Shown: positions 18,423 through 29,370, numbered from the stretch's first letter. The stretch is 64,000 nucleotides of DNA from Actinomadura viridilutea (GCA_003001795.1 PVNI01000008.1:186001-250000); one strand, 5' to 3'. The notes: generated from the letters alone by a model not told the origin. A program made the numbers and translations.

Positions 18423-18764
18423 TCAGCCGGGCTGGACGGTGGTGCGCAGCGTCCCGTCGGGCGCCGCGACCAGCACGGGCGCCTTGGCGCCGAGGTCGCG
18501 GACCGCGGCGAGGTCGGCGTCGCGGACGGCGTCCTCCGCGGTGACCACGGCGGCCGCCTCCAGGTCGTCCGCGCCGCTGGACACGGCCATGGCCACCGCC
18601 GCCTGCAGGGCCGACAGCTTCAGCGACGGCAGGTCGACGGTGCAGGCCGCGTAGGTGCGGCCGGTGTCGTCGCGGACCGCCGCGCCCTCGGCCGCCCCGG
18701 TGCGGGCCCGCGCGGACCGGGCCAACGTGATGATCTTGCTGTCCTCGGCGCTCAGTTCGCTCAC
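18423..18764 (-). CDS. Cytidine-deaminase-like protein lacking the zinc site
   Basis: 113 residues with a cytidine-deaminase-like layout: KIITLARSARARTGAAEGAAVRDDTGRTYAACTVDLPSLKLSALQAAVAMAVSSGA. In a true CDA the segment after the asparagine/glycine strand carries C/HAE and later PCxxC; here the positions read SALQ and no PCxxC exists, so catalysis is unlikely. The gene lies convergent with the CorC-like gene and divergent from era, a placement conserved in actinomycetes. A ligand-binding or Era-linked role is speculation. Confidence 0.8.
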   Translation of the reverse strand: MSELSAEDSKIITLARSARARTGAAEGAAVRDDTGRTYAACTVDLPSLKLSALQAAVAMAVSSGADDLEAAAVVTAEDAVRDADLAAVRDLGAKAPVLVAAPDGTLRTTVQPG

Positions 18765-18892
18765 GCGACCAGCCTAAAGCGCCGCCCGCGTCCGCCGGGG
18801 GGCGGGCCGCCCGTCCGGGCGCGACCGCCGGCCGGGCGCTGCGATACTCGTGCGTGAACGTCCGGGATTTCGCGCAGGATAGCGTTGGTGCT

Positions 18893-19852
18893 GTGAGATC
18901 AGAGAAGGCGACCTCGGCGGCCGAGCCCCGCGAGGCGATGCCCGCGGACCCGCGGACCGGGTTCCGGTCCGGGTTCGCCTGCTTCGTCGGGCGGCCCAAC
19001 GTCGGCAAGTCGACCCTGATGAACGCGCTGGTCGGCACCAAGGTCGCGATCACCAGCGACCGTCCGCAGACCACCCGCCGCGCGATCCGCGGCATCGTGC
19101 ACCGGCCGGACGCGCAGCTGGTCATCGTCGACACCCCCGGCCTGCACAAGCCGCGCACGCTGCTCGGGGAGCGGCTGGACAGCCTGGTGCGCTCCACGCT
19201 GACCGAGGTCGACGTCATCGGGTTCTGCGTGCCCGCCGACCAGCCCATCGGCCGGGGCGACCGGTTCATCGCCCGCGAGCTGGCCAACGTCAGGCGCACC
19301 CCCGTCGTCGCGATCGTCACCAAGACCGACCTGGCCGCCCCGGAGCAGATCGCCGCGCAGCTGCTGGCCGTGCAGGAGCTCGGCGACTTCGCCGACATCG
19401 TGCCGTGCTCGGCCGAGAGCGGCTTCCAGGTGGACGTGGTCGCCGACCTGCTGATCTCCCACCTGCCCGAGGGCGCGGCGCTCTACCCCGAGGGCGACCT
19501 GACCGACGAGCCGGAGCAGGTGCTGGTCGCCGAGCTCGTCCGCGAGGCCGCCCTGGAGGGCGTCCGCGACGAGCTGCCGCACTCCATCGCCGTGGTGGTG
19601 GAGGAGATGGCGCCGCGCGAGGGCCGCGACGACCTGGTGGACGTGTACGCGCACCTGTTCGTCGAGCGGCCCAGCCAGAAGGGCATCATCATCGGCCACA
19701 GGGGCTCGCGGCTGAAGGCGGTCGGCGCCAAGGCCCGCCGCCAGATCGAGGCGCTCCTCGGCACGAAGGTCTACCTCGACCTGCACGTCAAGGTGGCCAA
19801 GGACTGGCAGCGCGACCCCAAGCAGCTGCGCCGCCTCGGCTTCTACGACTGA
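18893..19852 (+). CDS. era: GTPase Era
   Basis: G1 GRPNVGKSTL, G2 region TTRRAIRGI, G3 DTPGLHKPR, and G4 as TKTD rather than NKxD, a common actinobacterial variant. The C-terminal KH domain shows GIIIGHRGSRLKAVGAKARRQIEALLG. Era binds the 3' end of 16S rRNA and assists 30S assembly, matching the phoH-ybeY neighbours. Two starts are possible: GTG 18893, which has TAGCGT exactly 7 nt upstream and would be leaderless (chosen), or GTG 18854 (13 residues longer). Stop TGA 19850-19852. Confidence 0.95.
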   Translation: MRSEKATSAAEPREAMPADPRTGFRSGFACFVGRPNVGKSTLMNALVGTKVAITSDRPQTTRRAIRGIVHRPDAQLVIVDTPGLHKPRTLLGERLDSLVRSTLTEVDVIGFCVPADQPIGRGDRFIARELANVRRTPVVAIVTKTDLAAPEQIAAQLLAVQELGDFADIVPCSAESGFQVDVVADLLISHLPEGAALYPEGDLTDEPEQVLVAELVREAALEGVRDELPHSIAVVVEEMAPREGRDDLVDVYAHLFVERPSQKGIIIGHRGSRLKAVGAKARRQIEALLGTKVYLDLHVKVAKDWQRDPKQLRRLGFYD

Positions 19853-19882
19853 CGGCTTCTACGAAACGGCTTCTACGACTGA
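19837..19882 (+). repeat. Partial duplications of the era 3' end
   Basis: The last codons of era, CGGCTTCTACGACTGA (19837-19852), recur as CGGCTTCTACGA at 19853-19864 and as a full 16-bp copy at 19867-19882, so the gene's GFYD-stop is repeated downstream. Confidence 0.85.
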
Positions 19883-19909
19883 CGGCCGCCACGGCCGAGA
19901 AGGCGCACG

Positions 19910-20935
19910 TCACGGAGGCGACCACGACGTCGATCCGCGCCGGCTCGCCTGCCGCTTCTTCTCCGGGCCGGCTGCGTCGTCGCGGTGGCCGCGCCGCGCG
20001 GAGGCGTCCTGGTCGCGTCCGTCCGCGTCGTCGCCCGAGGCGCTCCCGTCGGCCTCGTCCCGCTCGGCGCCCGCCGTGTCGGACGGCGCCGCGGCCCGGC
20101 CGGGCTCGGCGTCGGCGGGCGGCGGAGAGGCGGCCTCGCCGTCCTGTCCGGCCGCCGCAGACGCGGGACGCCCGTCCGGCTGCGACGGCTCCGCGACGGG
20201 GCGCGGCGCCTCATGCCACTGCGGCTGCGGCGGCGGGGGCGGGGCCGGTTGCGGGGCGGGCTCGGACGCGCTCGCCCGGGCGACCACGGGGCGGGCGAGG
20301 CCGAAGCCCAGCACCAGCAGGGAGGACGCCACCGCCATGTACCAGCCGTACGCGGGGGTGATCTCGTAGCCGTAGGTCGTGTCGGGCCCCACCAGCCGGT
20401 CCCGGGTCTGGTCCAGGCGCAGCAGGAAGACCCCGGAGGTGACCAGGGCCATCCCGCCGGGGACGGCGGTGAGCGAGGAGACGCGCGGGTCGTCGACGAT
20501 CAGGCCCCAGAACGCCATGCCGAACGCGGCGAGCGCCAGGACGGGGATCGCCGCCGCCATCCCGTCGGCGTCCAGGCCCGTCGCCGTGCCCAGGTCGCGC
20601 GTCAGCGTCTGGCCGAAGGCGCTCAGCAACACCCGCGCCCGCACCCAGGGCAGGAACGCCGACACCAGCAGCACCGCCGCCGCGACGAGCACCCCCGCGT
20701 TCCACAGCGGCCCCGCCCACGGCGGGGCGCCGGACGCCCGCGGCGCGGCGGACGGGACGAGCGGCTGGGCGGGGGGCACGAGCGCCTCACCGAGCCGCGG
20801 ATGACCGCCGAGGGGCGGCAGGAAGGCCGGGCGGCCGGGCTCCGGGCCGGACCGTTCCACGCCGGGCCGTTCCCCGGCGGGCCGGTCGTCCGGCCGCCGC
20901 GCGCCGTCCTCCTCGGGTTCAAGGTCACCGCTCAT
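19910..20935 (-). CDS. Multi-pass membrane protein with disordered tails
   Basis: Start ATG 20935 was chosen (MSGDLEPEEDGARRPDDR); further upstream frame is not coding-like. An acidic, Pro-rich N-terminus of about 85 residues is followed by four to five hydrophobic segments (AGVLVAAAVLLVSAFLPWV; AIPVLALAAFGMAFWGLIV; VPGGMALVTSGVFLLRL; YMAVASSLLVLGFGLA). The C-terminal 120 residues are Ala/Pro/Asp-rich and end in a basic run. No family motif is recognised; actinomycetes have several similar Trp-Val proteins. It is divergent from the TerB-like gene and convergent with era. Confidence 0.72.
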   Translation of the reverse strand: MSGDLEPEEDGARRPDDRPAGERPGVERSGPEPGRPAFLPPLGGHPRLGEALVPPAQPLVPSAAPRASGAPPWAGPLWNAGVLVAAAVLLVSAFLPWVRARVLLSAFGQTLTRDLGTATGLDADGMAAAIPVLALAAFGMAFWGLIVDDPRVSSLTAVPGGMALVTSGVFLLRLDQTRDRLVGPDTTYGYEITPAYGWYMAVASSLLVLGFGLARPVVARASASEPAPQPAPPPPPQPQWHEAPRPVAEPSQPDGRPASAAAGQDGEAASPPPADAEPGRAAAPSDTAGAERDEADGSASGDDADGRDQDASARRGHRDDAAGPEKKRQASRRGSTSWSPP

Positions 20936-21035
20936 AAACCCAGCGTAAGGGGCGGGGGCCTCGACCCCTCCGATGGGCACGGCGGTCGCGGACATCGGTA
21001 CGTTGGAGTGGAGTCCGATACGGGAGGAGGGCCCG

Positions 21036-21647
21036 GTGCTGCTCATTTTCGGACTGTCGGTGTTCTTCCGCACCGTGGACGAGGGCGTGTTCCACTGCCC
21101 GGGCTGCGGCGGCGACCGGGCCTACCGGCTGCGGACCGGACGGCGCTGGTTCACCCTGTTCTTCCTGCCGGTCGTCCCGCTCGGCCGGGTCGGCGAAATC
21201 GTCGAGTGCCGCACCTGCCGGACCCGGTTCGCCCCGTCGGTGCTGCGCGCCCCCACCGCGCAGCAGATGGCCGCCGCGCTCGCGGCGGGCATGCGCGCCG
21301 CGGCCGGGCTGGTGCTGCGGGCCGGCGACCCGGCGGACGGGGCGGCCCGCGCCCGGGCGGTCGAGGCCGTCGCCGGGTACGGCGACGCCCGCTACGACGA
21401 CGCGGCGATCGAGGCCGACCTGCGGCTGCCCCCGGAGGTCCTGGAGGAGGAGGTCGCCCGCGCCGGGGAGCGGTTGGCGGTCGAGGCCAAGGAGTGGTTC
21501 CTGGCGCAGGCCGTCCGGATCGGGCTCGCCGACGGGCCGCTCACCGAGCGGGAACGCCAGGCCCTCCACCACGTCGCCCACCTGCTCGGCATGTCGCGGG
21601 CGCACGCCCTGGGCGTCATCGTCACCGCCGAGGGCGCGGCCAGGTGA
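21036..21647 (+). CDS. Zinc-ribbon plus TerB-like protein
   Basis: Start GTG 21036 is preceded by GGAGGAGGGCCCG, which decides it over ATG 20973. An N-terminal hydrophobic strand (LLIFGLSVFF) leads into a zinc ribbon with two CxxC pairs (CPGCGG ... CRTCRT). The C-terminal part is TerB-like (VRIGLADGPLTERERQALHHVAHLLGMSRAHALGVI). TerB-type domains occur in tellurite-resistance and stress modules, but the exact role of such zinc-ribbon fusions is unknown. Its stop overlaps the DDAH start. Confidence 0.82.
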   Translation: MLLIFGLSVFFRTVDEGVFHCPGCGGDRAYRLRTGRRWFTLFFLPVVPLGRVGEIVECRTCRTRFAPSVLRAPTAQQMAAALAAGMRAAAGLVLRAGDPADGAARARAVEAVAGYGDARYDDAAIEADLRLPPEVLEEEVARAGERLAVEAKEWFLAQAVRIGLADGPLTERERQALHHVAHLLGMSRAHALGVIVTAEGAAR

Positions 21648-22426
21648 CCGCGCCCGAGCCGGGCACGGCGCTGGTGCGCGAGCCGGGGCCGCGGCTCGCC
21701 GAGGGGATCGTCACGCATCGTCGGCGCCGTCCCGTGGACGTCGACCGGGCGCGGGCCCAGCACGCCGAGTACGTGGCGGCGCTGCGGGACGCGGGCTGGC
21801 GGGTGCGCGCCGTCGAGCCGGCCGACGACCATCCCGACGCGGTGTTCGTCGAGGACGCCGTCGTGGTGTGCGGCGACCTGGCCGTGGTGTGCCGACCGGG
21901 GGCGCCGTCGCGGCGCGGCGAGACGGCCGGCGCCGAGAAGGCCGTGCGCGATCTCGGCCTGCGGGTGGCGCGGATCGAGGCGCCGGGGACGCTGGACGGC
22001 GGCGACGTGCTGCAGGCGGGCGGCACCGTGTACGTGGGGCGCAGCGGCCGCACCAACGAGGACGGCATCTGCCAGCTCGCCCGGCTGGTCGGGACGCGCC
22101 GGGTGGTGCCGGTCGACGTCCGCGGCCGCCTGCACCTGAAGTCGGCGCTGACGGCCCTGCCCGACGGCTCCCTGATCGGCCTGCCGGACCACGTCGACAC
22201 CTCGGTGCTGCCGTGCCTGCGGGTGGCGCCCGAACCGGCGGGCGCGCACGTGCTGGCGCTCGGCCCCGACCGCGTGCTGCTGGCCGCCTCCGCGCCGCGC
22301 ACCGCCCGGCTCCTCGCCGCCGACGGCTGGCGCGTCACGACCGTCGACATCGGCGAGTTCGAGGCGCTGGAGGGCTGCGTCACCTGCCTGTCGGTGCTCG
22401 TCCCCGGCCGCCCCGGCGTCGTGTGA
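21644..22426 (+). CDS. Dimethylargininase (DDAH-type amidinotransferase-fold hydrolase)
   Basis: 260 residues; GTG 21644 overlaps the previous TGA by GTGA. The guanidino-group enzyme motifs are visible: EGIVTHRRRRPVDVDRARAQHAEY, PDAVFVEDAVVVCGDLAVVCRPGAPSRRGE, GTLDGGDVLQAGGTVYVGRSGRTNEDGI, HLKSALTALPDG and a terminal catalytic Cys region GCVTCLSVLV. It likely hydrolyses Ng,Ng-dimethylarginine to citrulline and dimethylamine; a close paralogue with arginine-like substrates cannot be excluded. The DPDAVFVED loop and His-Cys pair look intact. Confidence 0.9.
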   Translation: MTAPEPGTALVREPGPRLAEGIVTHRRRRPVDVDRARAQHAEYVAALRDAGWRVRAVEPADDHPDAVFVEDAVVVCGDLAVVCRPGAPSRRGETAGAEKAVRDLGLRVARIEAPGTLDGGDVLQAGGTVYVGRSGRTNEDGICQLARLVGTRRVVPVDVRGRLHLKSALTALPDGSLIGLPDHVDTSVLPCLRVAPEPAGAHVLALGPDRVLLAASAPRTARLLAADGWRVTTVDIGEFEALEGCVTCLSVLVPGRPGVV

Positions 22427-22482
22427 CGCGCCGCGCGAGGTTCGCGGGATCTCAGATGCCGGACATCGTTTCCGTTACCCGG

Positions 22483-24410
<1,928 letters not shown>

Positions 24411-24418
24411 AAGACGGC

Positions 24419-24462
24419 CCCGGTGGTCTGACGGGCGGCGCGGCGCCCGTCAGACCACCGGG
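24419..24462. terminator. Strong bidirectional hairpin after leuA
   Basis: Perfect 18-bp stem (24419-24436 with 24445-24462) and 8-nt loop, 8 bases after the leuA stop. It also faces the convergent emfourin gene. The remaining 200 bp to 24661 shows no gene. Confidence 0.85.
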
Positions 24463-24661
24463 TGCGCCATACCCGGTCGTCCCGCTGCGAACCATGCGGG
24501 AGACCGCCGTGCCCGCAGACGGCCGTCCCTTGAGGCCCCGACATCGCCTCCCCAGGGACGAGCCCCCGGGCCCGGTCGCCCGGCCCCCGGGCGGGACGAT
24601 CTTCCGTCCGGGGCCGGAGCGAGTCCGCCGCGCCGCCGTCCCGCGCCGCGTCGGCCGGTGA

Positions 24662-24916
24662 TCAGCGTGCGCGTCCCAGAACGTGGTGGACCAGTTCCCG
24701 CAGCGGCCCCTGCAGCTGGGCCTCTCCGACGGTGGCGGTGGCGCCGTCGATGCAGATGTCGTAGAGGAACTGGTCGGGGATGCGTCCCGGTGGAGGCACC
24801 GCGCCGAGGTCCACCCGGTCGACCAGCCGCGCCAGCATCGGGTCGCTGGCGGTGTCGGACTCGGCCCGCTGTTCGATCCCGGAGAACCCGCCGCTGCGAA
24901 CGACTGTGACCTTCAC
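24662..24916 (-). CDS. Emfourin-type inhibitor of the adjacent M4 protease
   Basis: 84 residues from GTG 24916, preceded by a clear GGAGGCGAA. The sequence KVTVVRSGGFSGIEQRAESDT matches protealysin-inhibitor (emfourin) proteins, in which the SGGF-G loop binds the protease active-site cleft. RIPDQFLYDICIDGATATVG is the conserved central strand pair. It lies 98 bp downstream of an M4 metalloprotease on the same strand, as in known protealysin-emfourin pairs. Inhibition of that protease is established for the family and inferred here. Confidence 0.9.
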   Translation of the reverse strand: MKVTVVRSGGFSGIEQRAESDTASDPMLARLVDRVDLGAVPPPGRIPDQFLYDICIDGATATVGEAQLQGPLRELVHHVLGRAR

Positions 24917-25014
24917 TTCGCCTCCGGTTGCCTCATCGGTGCCGTCGGTCCACCCGCGACGCCCCGGACGGGCGCGGCGGCCGCCGCGCCGGGGCGCCCG
25001 TGGCGTCGCCGGCG

Positions 25015-26040
25015 TCATGCCCGCACGCCTACCCCGGACCACGCCTGTTTCACCGCTTGCGTCTCGGCGGCGTCGGCGCCGTACAGGCGGGCGGCGGTCC
25101 TGACAGTCTCGGCGGCGAATCCGGCGAAGTCCACCTCGGCGGACAGCGCGCCGCCGGTGAGCGTCTCGTACCAGATCCGACCGGCCTTCTCCCATGCGTA
25201 CCCGCCGATCGCCGTGGCCGCCAGGTAGAACGCCTTATTCGGTATGCCGGAATTGATGTGGACGCCGCCGTTGTCGCGGTAGGTCTCCACGTAGTCGCGC
25301 ATGTGGCCGGGCTGCGGGTCCTTGCCCAGGCGCGGGTCGTCGTAGGCGGTGCCCGGCTCCTTCAGCGACCGCAGCGCCACGCCCTGGACGCCCTCGGCGA
25401 ACAGGCCCTGCCCGATCAGCCAGTCGGCCTGGTCCGCGGTCTGCCCCAGATGCGACTGCTTGATCAGCGAGCCGAACACGTCGGCCACCGACTCGTTGAG
25501 CGCCCCGGACTGCCCGTAGTACTGCAGGTCGGCGGTGTACTGGATGATGCCGTGGGTGAGCTCGTGGCCGGTGACGTCCAGCGGCCCGGTGAAGCCGAGG
25601 AACACCGTGCCGTCGCCGTCCCCGTACACCATCTGCTTGCCGTCCCAGAACGCGTTGGCGTAGTCGCGGCCGTAGTGGACGGTGGACAGCAGCGGCAGCC
25701 CGGCGCCGTCGATGGAGTCGCGCCGGTAGGCGGACTCGAAGAAGTCGAACGTCACGCCGAGCCAGTCGTAGCACTGGTCGACGGCGGTGTCGCCGGTGGG
25801 CTCCTGCCCCTCCGTGCGCGCCTCGCGGCCGGGCAGCTCCTCGCGCCCCTCGGCGTCGTAGACGGTGCGCTTGGGGACGAAGTCCTCCGCGGGGGAGGGC
25901 GCCCGCACGGCCAGCGTCCGGCGTCGCGTCCGGGCGGCCGAGCTGAAGACCAGGGTGCGGTGGGCCATGTCGCGCAGCGCCGGGTTGTCGCCGCCGGCGA
26001 GCCGTTCGAGGATGTGCGGTGGCACGATGGTGCATCTCAT
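25015..26040 (-). CDS. M4 (protealysin-like) metalloprotease
   Basis: 341 residues. The N-terminus RCTIVPPHILERLA carries the PPxxL motif of the short protealysin-type propeptide and there is no signal peptide, so the enzyme is probably cytoplasmic or exported by an unusual route. The zinc site is VTGHELTHGIIQY, with the third ligand in NESVADVFGSL and the catalytic His region in VHINSGIPNKAFY. ATG 26040 or ATG 26052 can start translation; they sit in a short GTTGTGCCATGAG repeat. The emfourin inhibitor gene follows. Confidence 0.93.
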   Translation of the reverse strand: MRCTIVPPHILERLAGGDNPALRDMAHRTLVFSSAARTRRRTLAVRAPSPAEDFVPKRTVYDAEGREELPGREARTEGQEPTGDTAVDQCYDWLGVTFDFFESAYRRDSIDGAGLPLLSTVHYGRDYANAFWDGKQMVYGDGDGTVFLGFTGPLDVTGHELTHGIIQYTADLQYYGQSGALNESVADVFGSLIKQSHLGQTADQADWLIGQGLFAEGVQGVALRSLKEPGTAYDDPRLGKDPQPGHMRDYVETYRDNGGVHINSGIPNKAFYLAATAIGGYAWEKAGRIWYETLTGGALSAEVDFAGFAAETVRTAARLYGADAAETQAVKQAWSGVGVRA

Positions 26041-26230
26041 GGCACAACTCATGGCACAACGCTGACAGTTCGGCGTGACGGCGGCCACAGGTTCGCTGTT
26101 GCGTCGACGATCTATTTCGGTCACGCGCGGTAATGATCGCCTGTCCGGGGCGCTCAGGGCTCACGGCCCGGGGCGCCGGAGACGGCGCGCGGTCGTCATC
26201 CGGCCGGGCGAAGTGCGGGAGAATGGGCGG

Positions 26231-27055
26231 GTGACCCTCTACCGCGACGAAGGCATCGTCCTGCGCACGCAGAAGCTGGGCGAGGCCGACCGCATCGTGA
26301 CGGTGCTGACCCGGCGCACCGGGCGCATCCGCGCCGTCGCCAAGGGGGTCCGCAAGACCAAGTCCCGCTTCGGCGCGCGGCTGGAGCCGTTCACCCACGT
26401 GGACCTGCAGCTGTACGAGCGGCGCTCGCTCGACCTGATCACCCAGGCCGAGACGCTGCGGCCGTACGGGCAGCGGCTGGTCGCCGACTACCCGCGCTAC
26501 ACCGCCGGGACGGCGATGCTGGAGACCGCCGAGAAGCTCACCGCCGAGGAGCGCGAGCCCGCGCTGCGCCAGTTCCTGCTGCTGGTCGGCGGGCTGCGTA
26601 CGCTGGCGGAAGGCGACCACGACCCGCGGCTGGTGCTGGACGCGTTCCTGCTGCGCTCGCTGTCGGTGGCGGGCTGGGCCCCGGCGATCGACGAGTGCTG
26701 CCGGTGCGGCGCGCGCTCGCAGCTGCGCGGGTTCGCCATCCCGGCGGGCGGCGCGGTGTGCGCGCGGTGCCGCCAGCCGGGCGCGGCGACCCCGGCGCCG
26801 CCCACGTTGGCGCTGATGCTGGCGCTGCTGCGGGGCGACTGGGAGCTGGCCGACCGCAGCGAGCCCCGCCACCGGGCAGAGTGCAGCGGCCTCGTGGCGG
26901 CGTACCTGCAGTGGCATCTGGAGCACGGCATCCGGTCCCTGCGGCACGTGGAGCGCGACCCGTCGTTCGCCGGGCCGGGGTCCGCCGCGGGCCCGGGCGG
27001 TGCTGCGGACGGCGTCGAGGCGGACGACACGACCGACCACAGGGAGCGAGTTTGA
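26231..27055 (+). CDS. recO: DNA repair protein RecO
   Basis: 274 residues from GTG 26231 (GGGAGAATGGGCGG upstream). The OB-fold N-terminus is [42 protein letters not shown]; the central zinc finger has two CxxC pairs (CCRCG ... CARCRQ). RecO loads RecA onto SSB-coated DNA together with RecR in RecFOR repair. Its last codons overlap the TTG start of uppS, so the two are translationally coupled, a conserved actinomycete arrangement. The C-terminal tail beyond residue 245 is Ala/Gly-rich. Confidence 0.95.
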   Translation: MTLYRDEGIVLRTQKLGEADRIVTVLTRRTGRIRAVAKGVRKTKSRFGARLEPFTHVDLQLYERRSLDLITQAETLRPYGQRLVADYPRYTAGTAMLETAEKLTAEEREPALRQFLLLVGGLRTLAEGDHDPRLVLDAFLLRSLSVAGWAPAIDECCRCGARSQLRGFAIPAGGAVCARCRQPGAATPAPPTLALMLALLRGDWELADRSEPRHRAECSGLVAAYLQWHLEHGIRSLRHVERDPSFAGPGSAAGPGGAADGVEADDTTDHRERV

Positions 27056-27849
27056 CCAGGGCAGTACAGCCTCCGATACCGCACGCCAGCGGCGCGAGGC
27101 CGCCCGCCATCCCGGCCCACCTGGTGCCCCGGCACGTGGCCATCGTGATGGACGGCAACGGACGCTGGGCCAAGCAGCGGGGCCTGCCCCGCACCGAGGG
27201 GCACAAGATGGGGGAGGACTCCCTCTTCGACGTGATCATGGGGGCCATCGAGCTCGGCATCCCCTATCTGTCGGCGTACGCCTTCTCCACCGAGAACTGG
27301 AAGCGCTCGCCCGACGAGGTGCGCTTCCTCATGGGCTTCAACCGGGACGTCATCCGGCGCCGCCGCGACCAGCTGCACGCGATGGGCGTGCGGGTGCGCT
27401 GGGCCGGGCGGCGGCCGCGGCTGTGGCGCAGCGTCATCAAGGAGCTGGAGACGGCCGAGGAGATGACGCGCGACAACGACGTGCTCACCCTGCAGTTCTG
27501 CGTGAACTACGGCGGCCGCGCCGAGATCGCCGACGCGGCCGCGGCCATCGCCCGGGACGTGCGCGACGGCCGGCTGTCCCCCGACAAGATCGACGAGAAG
27601 CTGTTCGCCCGGTACCTGGACGAGCCGGACATCCCCGACGTGGATCTGTTCCTGCGCTCGTCCGGCGAGCAGCGCATCTCCAACTTCCTGCTGTGGCAGT
27701 CGGCGTACGCGGAGATGGTGTTCCTCGACACGCTGTGGCCCGACTTCGACCGGCGGCACCTGTGGCACGCCTGCGAGATCTACGCTTCGCGTGATCGGCG
27801 CTACGGCGGCGCGGAGCCCAACCCGGTGGCGCCCGCCTCGGCGACCTGA
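27052..27849 (+). CDS. uppS: Isoprenyl transferase (undecaprenyl or decaprenyl diphosphate synthase)
   Basis: 265 residues of the cis-prenyltransferase family: [23 protein letters not shown] (substrate Asp and the NGRW loop), [12 protein letters not shown], and [31 protein letters not shown]. It makes the polyprenyl diphosphate carrier for cell-wall building. Start is TTG 27052, overlapping the recO TGA and preceded by AGGGAGCGAG. The Pro-rich N-terminal 20 residues before [11 protein letters not shown] are usual in actinobacterial enzymes. Chain length cannot be read from sequence alone. Confidence 0.94.
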   Translation: MTRAVQPPIPHASGARPPAIPAHLVPRHVAIVMDGNGRWAKQRGLPRTEGHKMGEDSLFDVIMGAIELGIPYLSAYAFSTENWKRSPDEVRFLMGFNRDVIRRRRDQLHAMGVRVRWAGRRPRLWRSVIKELETAEEMTRDNDVLTLQFCVNYGGRAEIADAAAAIARDVRDGRLSPDKIDEKLFARYLDEPDIPDVDLFLRSSGEQRISNFLLWQSAYAEMVFLDTLWPDFDRRHLWHACEIYASRDRRYGGAEPNPVAPASAT

Positions 27850-27975
27850 CGTCCGGCGCCGCCGTTCCCGACGATCCCGCGCGAGAAGGCCGTGCGCCTC
27901 CTCGCCGCCGCCAATATTCGATAATCCCTACCGATTAAGTTGCCTAGCCCGGTCGGGGGCGCGTACGGTCGTGGC

Positions 27976-28905
27976 ATGTCCCATCGGGTCCCGGAGTCCG
28001 CCCGCACCGACGAGGACGGGCCGGTGCGGTTCACGCCCGTGGCCGGACGCATCGGAGCCGTCGCCGCCGGCGTGCGCCTCGACGGGGACCTCGCGGACGA
28101 CGTGGTGGCGCTGATCTGGGACGCGGTGCTGCGTCACAAGGTGCTGTTCTTCCGCGGCCAGCACCATCTGGACGCGGCCGGGCAGGTCCGGTTCGCCCGC
28201 CGGCTCGGCGAGCCCATGGCCGCGCACCCGGTCCTGCCCCCGCTGGACGGCCACGAGCACGTTCTGGACCTCGACGGCGCCCGCGGCGGACGCGCCGACG
28301 AATGGCACACCGACGTCACCTTCATCGAGCGTCCGCCCAAGGCGGCGGTGCTGCGCGCCGTGGAGGTCCCGCCGCACGGCGGCGACACCGTCTGGGCCAA
28401 CACCGCCGCCGCCTACGAGGGGCTGCCGGCCGAGCTGCGGGAGATCGCCGACCGGCTCTGGGCCGTGCACAGCAACAGGTACGACTACGTCCGCGTGAAC
28501 GCCGCCGGGGCCGTGCCGCGCCGCCCGCCGTCCGCCACCGCCGCGTTCGAGACCGAGCACCCGGTCGTCCGGGTGCACCCGGAGACGGGGAAGCGCGCCA
28601 TCCTGCTCGGCGGCTTCGCCCGCTCCGTCGTCGGCCTCAGCGACCGGGCCGACGCGCGGGCGCTGATCCGCCTGTTCCAGGAGCACGTCACCCGGCTGGA
28701 GAACACGGTGCGCTGGCGCTGGGCGCCGGGCGACGTGGCGATCTGGGACAACCGCGCCACCCAGCACCGCACGGTGCGGGACTTCGGCGACCGGCCGCGC
28801 CGCCTGCACCGCGTCCTCATCGCCGGCGACGCGCCGGTCTCGGTCGACGGGCGCCGCAGCGTGCGCCTCGACCGCTCCGCCGGGTCGCTCGCGACCGCGC
28901 GGTGA
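27976..28905 (+). CDS. TauD/TfdA-family Fe(II)/2-oxoglutarate dioxygenase
   Basis: 309 residues. The iron-binding HxD is in DEWHTDVTFIERPP, and the distal His in NRATQHRTVRDFGDRPRRLHRV with the Arg that binds 2-oxoglutarate. Family members cleave taurine or other sulfonates, alkyl sulfates or similar substrates; no sulfonate transporter is adjacent, so the substrate is open. ATG 27976 is chosen for the compact N-terminus MSHRVPESARTDEDG. A short AT-rich stretch (27910-27945) before the gene may hold its promoter. Confidence 0.9.
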   Translation: MSHRVPESARTDEDGPVRFTPVAGRIGAVAAGVRLDGDLADDVVALIWDAVLRHKVLFFRGQHHLDAAGQVRFARRLGEPMAAHPVLPPLDGHEHVLDLDGARGGRADEWHTDVTFIERPPKAAVLRAVEVPPHGGDTVWANTAAAYEGLPAELREIADRLWAVHSNRYDYVRVNAAGAVPRRPPSATAAFETEHPVVRVHPETGKRAILLGGFARSVVGLSDRADARALIRLFQEHVTRLENTVRWRWAPGDVAIWDNRATQHRTVRDFGDRPRRLHRVLIAGDAPVSVDGRRSVRLDRSAGSLATAR

Positions 28906-28906
28906 C

Positions 28907-28932
28907 GGCGGCCCCGGGCGTCCGGGGCCGCC
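28907..28932. terminator. Bidirectional hairpin
   Basis: GGCGGCCCCGG (28907-28917) pairs perfectly with CCGGGGCCGCC (28922-28932), 4-nt loop, between the convergent dioxygenase and OsmC genes. Confidence 0.65.
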
Positions 28933-28944
28933 GTCCGCCCGGAG

Positions 28945-29370
28945 TCAGACCAGGGCGGCGTCCAGAGTGATCTTCGTGCCGGCCAGGGCCTTGCTGACCG
29001 GGCAGTTCGCCTTGGCGTCCTGCGCCGCCCGCTCGAAGTCGGCGGCCGACAGGCCGGGCACGCTGGCGCGCACCGTCAGGTGGATGCCGGTGATGCCCTC
29101 GCCCGGCTGGAAGGTGACCTCGGCGCGGGTGTCGATCTTCTCCGGCGGCGTGCCCTTCCCGGCCAGCCCGTGCGAGAGCGCCATCGAGTAGCAGGTGGAG
29201 TGCGCGGCGGCGATCAGCTCCTCCGGGCTGGTGCGGCCGTCCGGCTGCTCGGCCCGCGACGGCCAGGTCACCTCGAACGCGCCGACCTTGGACGAGTCGA
29301 GCGAGACGGTGCCCTGGCCGCCCATGAGCGGCCCTTCCCAGTGTGCGTTCGCGGTACGTGTCGTAGCCAT
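28945..29370 (-). CDS. OsmC-family peroxiredoxin
   Basis: About 141 residues: ANAHWEGPLMGGQGTVSLDSSKVGAFEVTWPSR, then PEELIAAAHSTCYSMALSHGLAGKG with the first redox Cys, and a second Cys in KANCPVSKALAGT. The two-cysteine OsmC fold reduces organic hydroperoxides. The start is ATG 29370 or ATG 29388 (six residues longer), neither with a strong ribosome-binding site. It precedes nothing on its strand and is separate from the zinc operon by 54 bp. Confidence 0.92.
   Translation of the reverse strand: MATTRTANAHWEGPLMGGQGTVSLDSSKVGAFEVTWPSRAEQPDGRTSPEELIAAAHSTCYSMALSHGLAGKGTPPEKIDTRAEVTFQPGEGITGIHLTVRASVPGLSAADFERAAQDAKANCPVSKALAGTKITLDAALV

Noticed and set aside
18838..18892. GTG 18854 as the era start
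   Set aside because: It is possible, but TAGCGT at 18880 places a likely transcript start after it; kept as an alternative only.
14302..19398. Very long open frame (about 1,700 codons) on the minus strand
   Set aside because: It is the antisense of phoH, ybeY, the CorC-like gene and era; the composition is His/Gly/Arg/Val-rich with no domains, an effect of GC-rich codon use.
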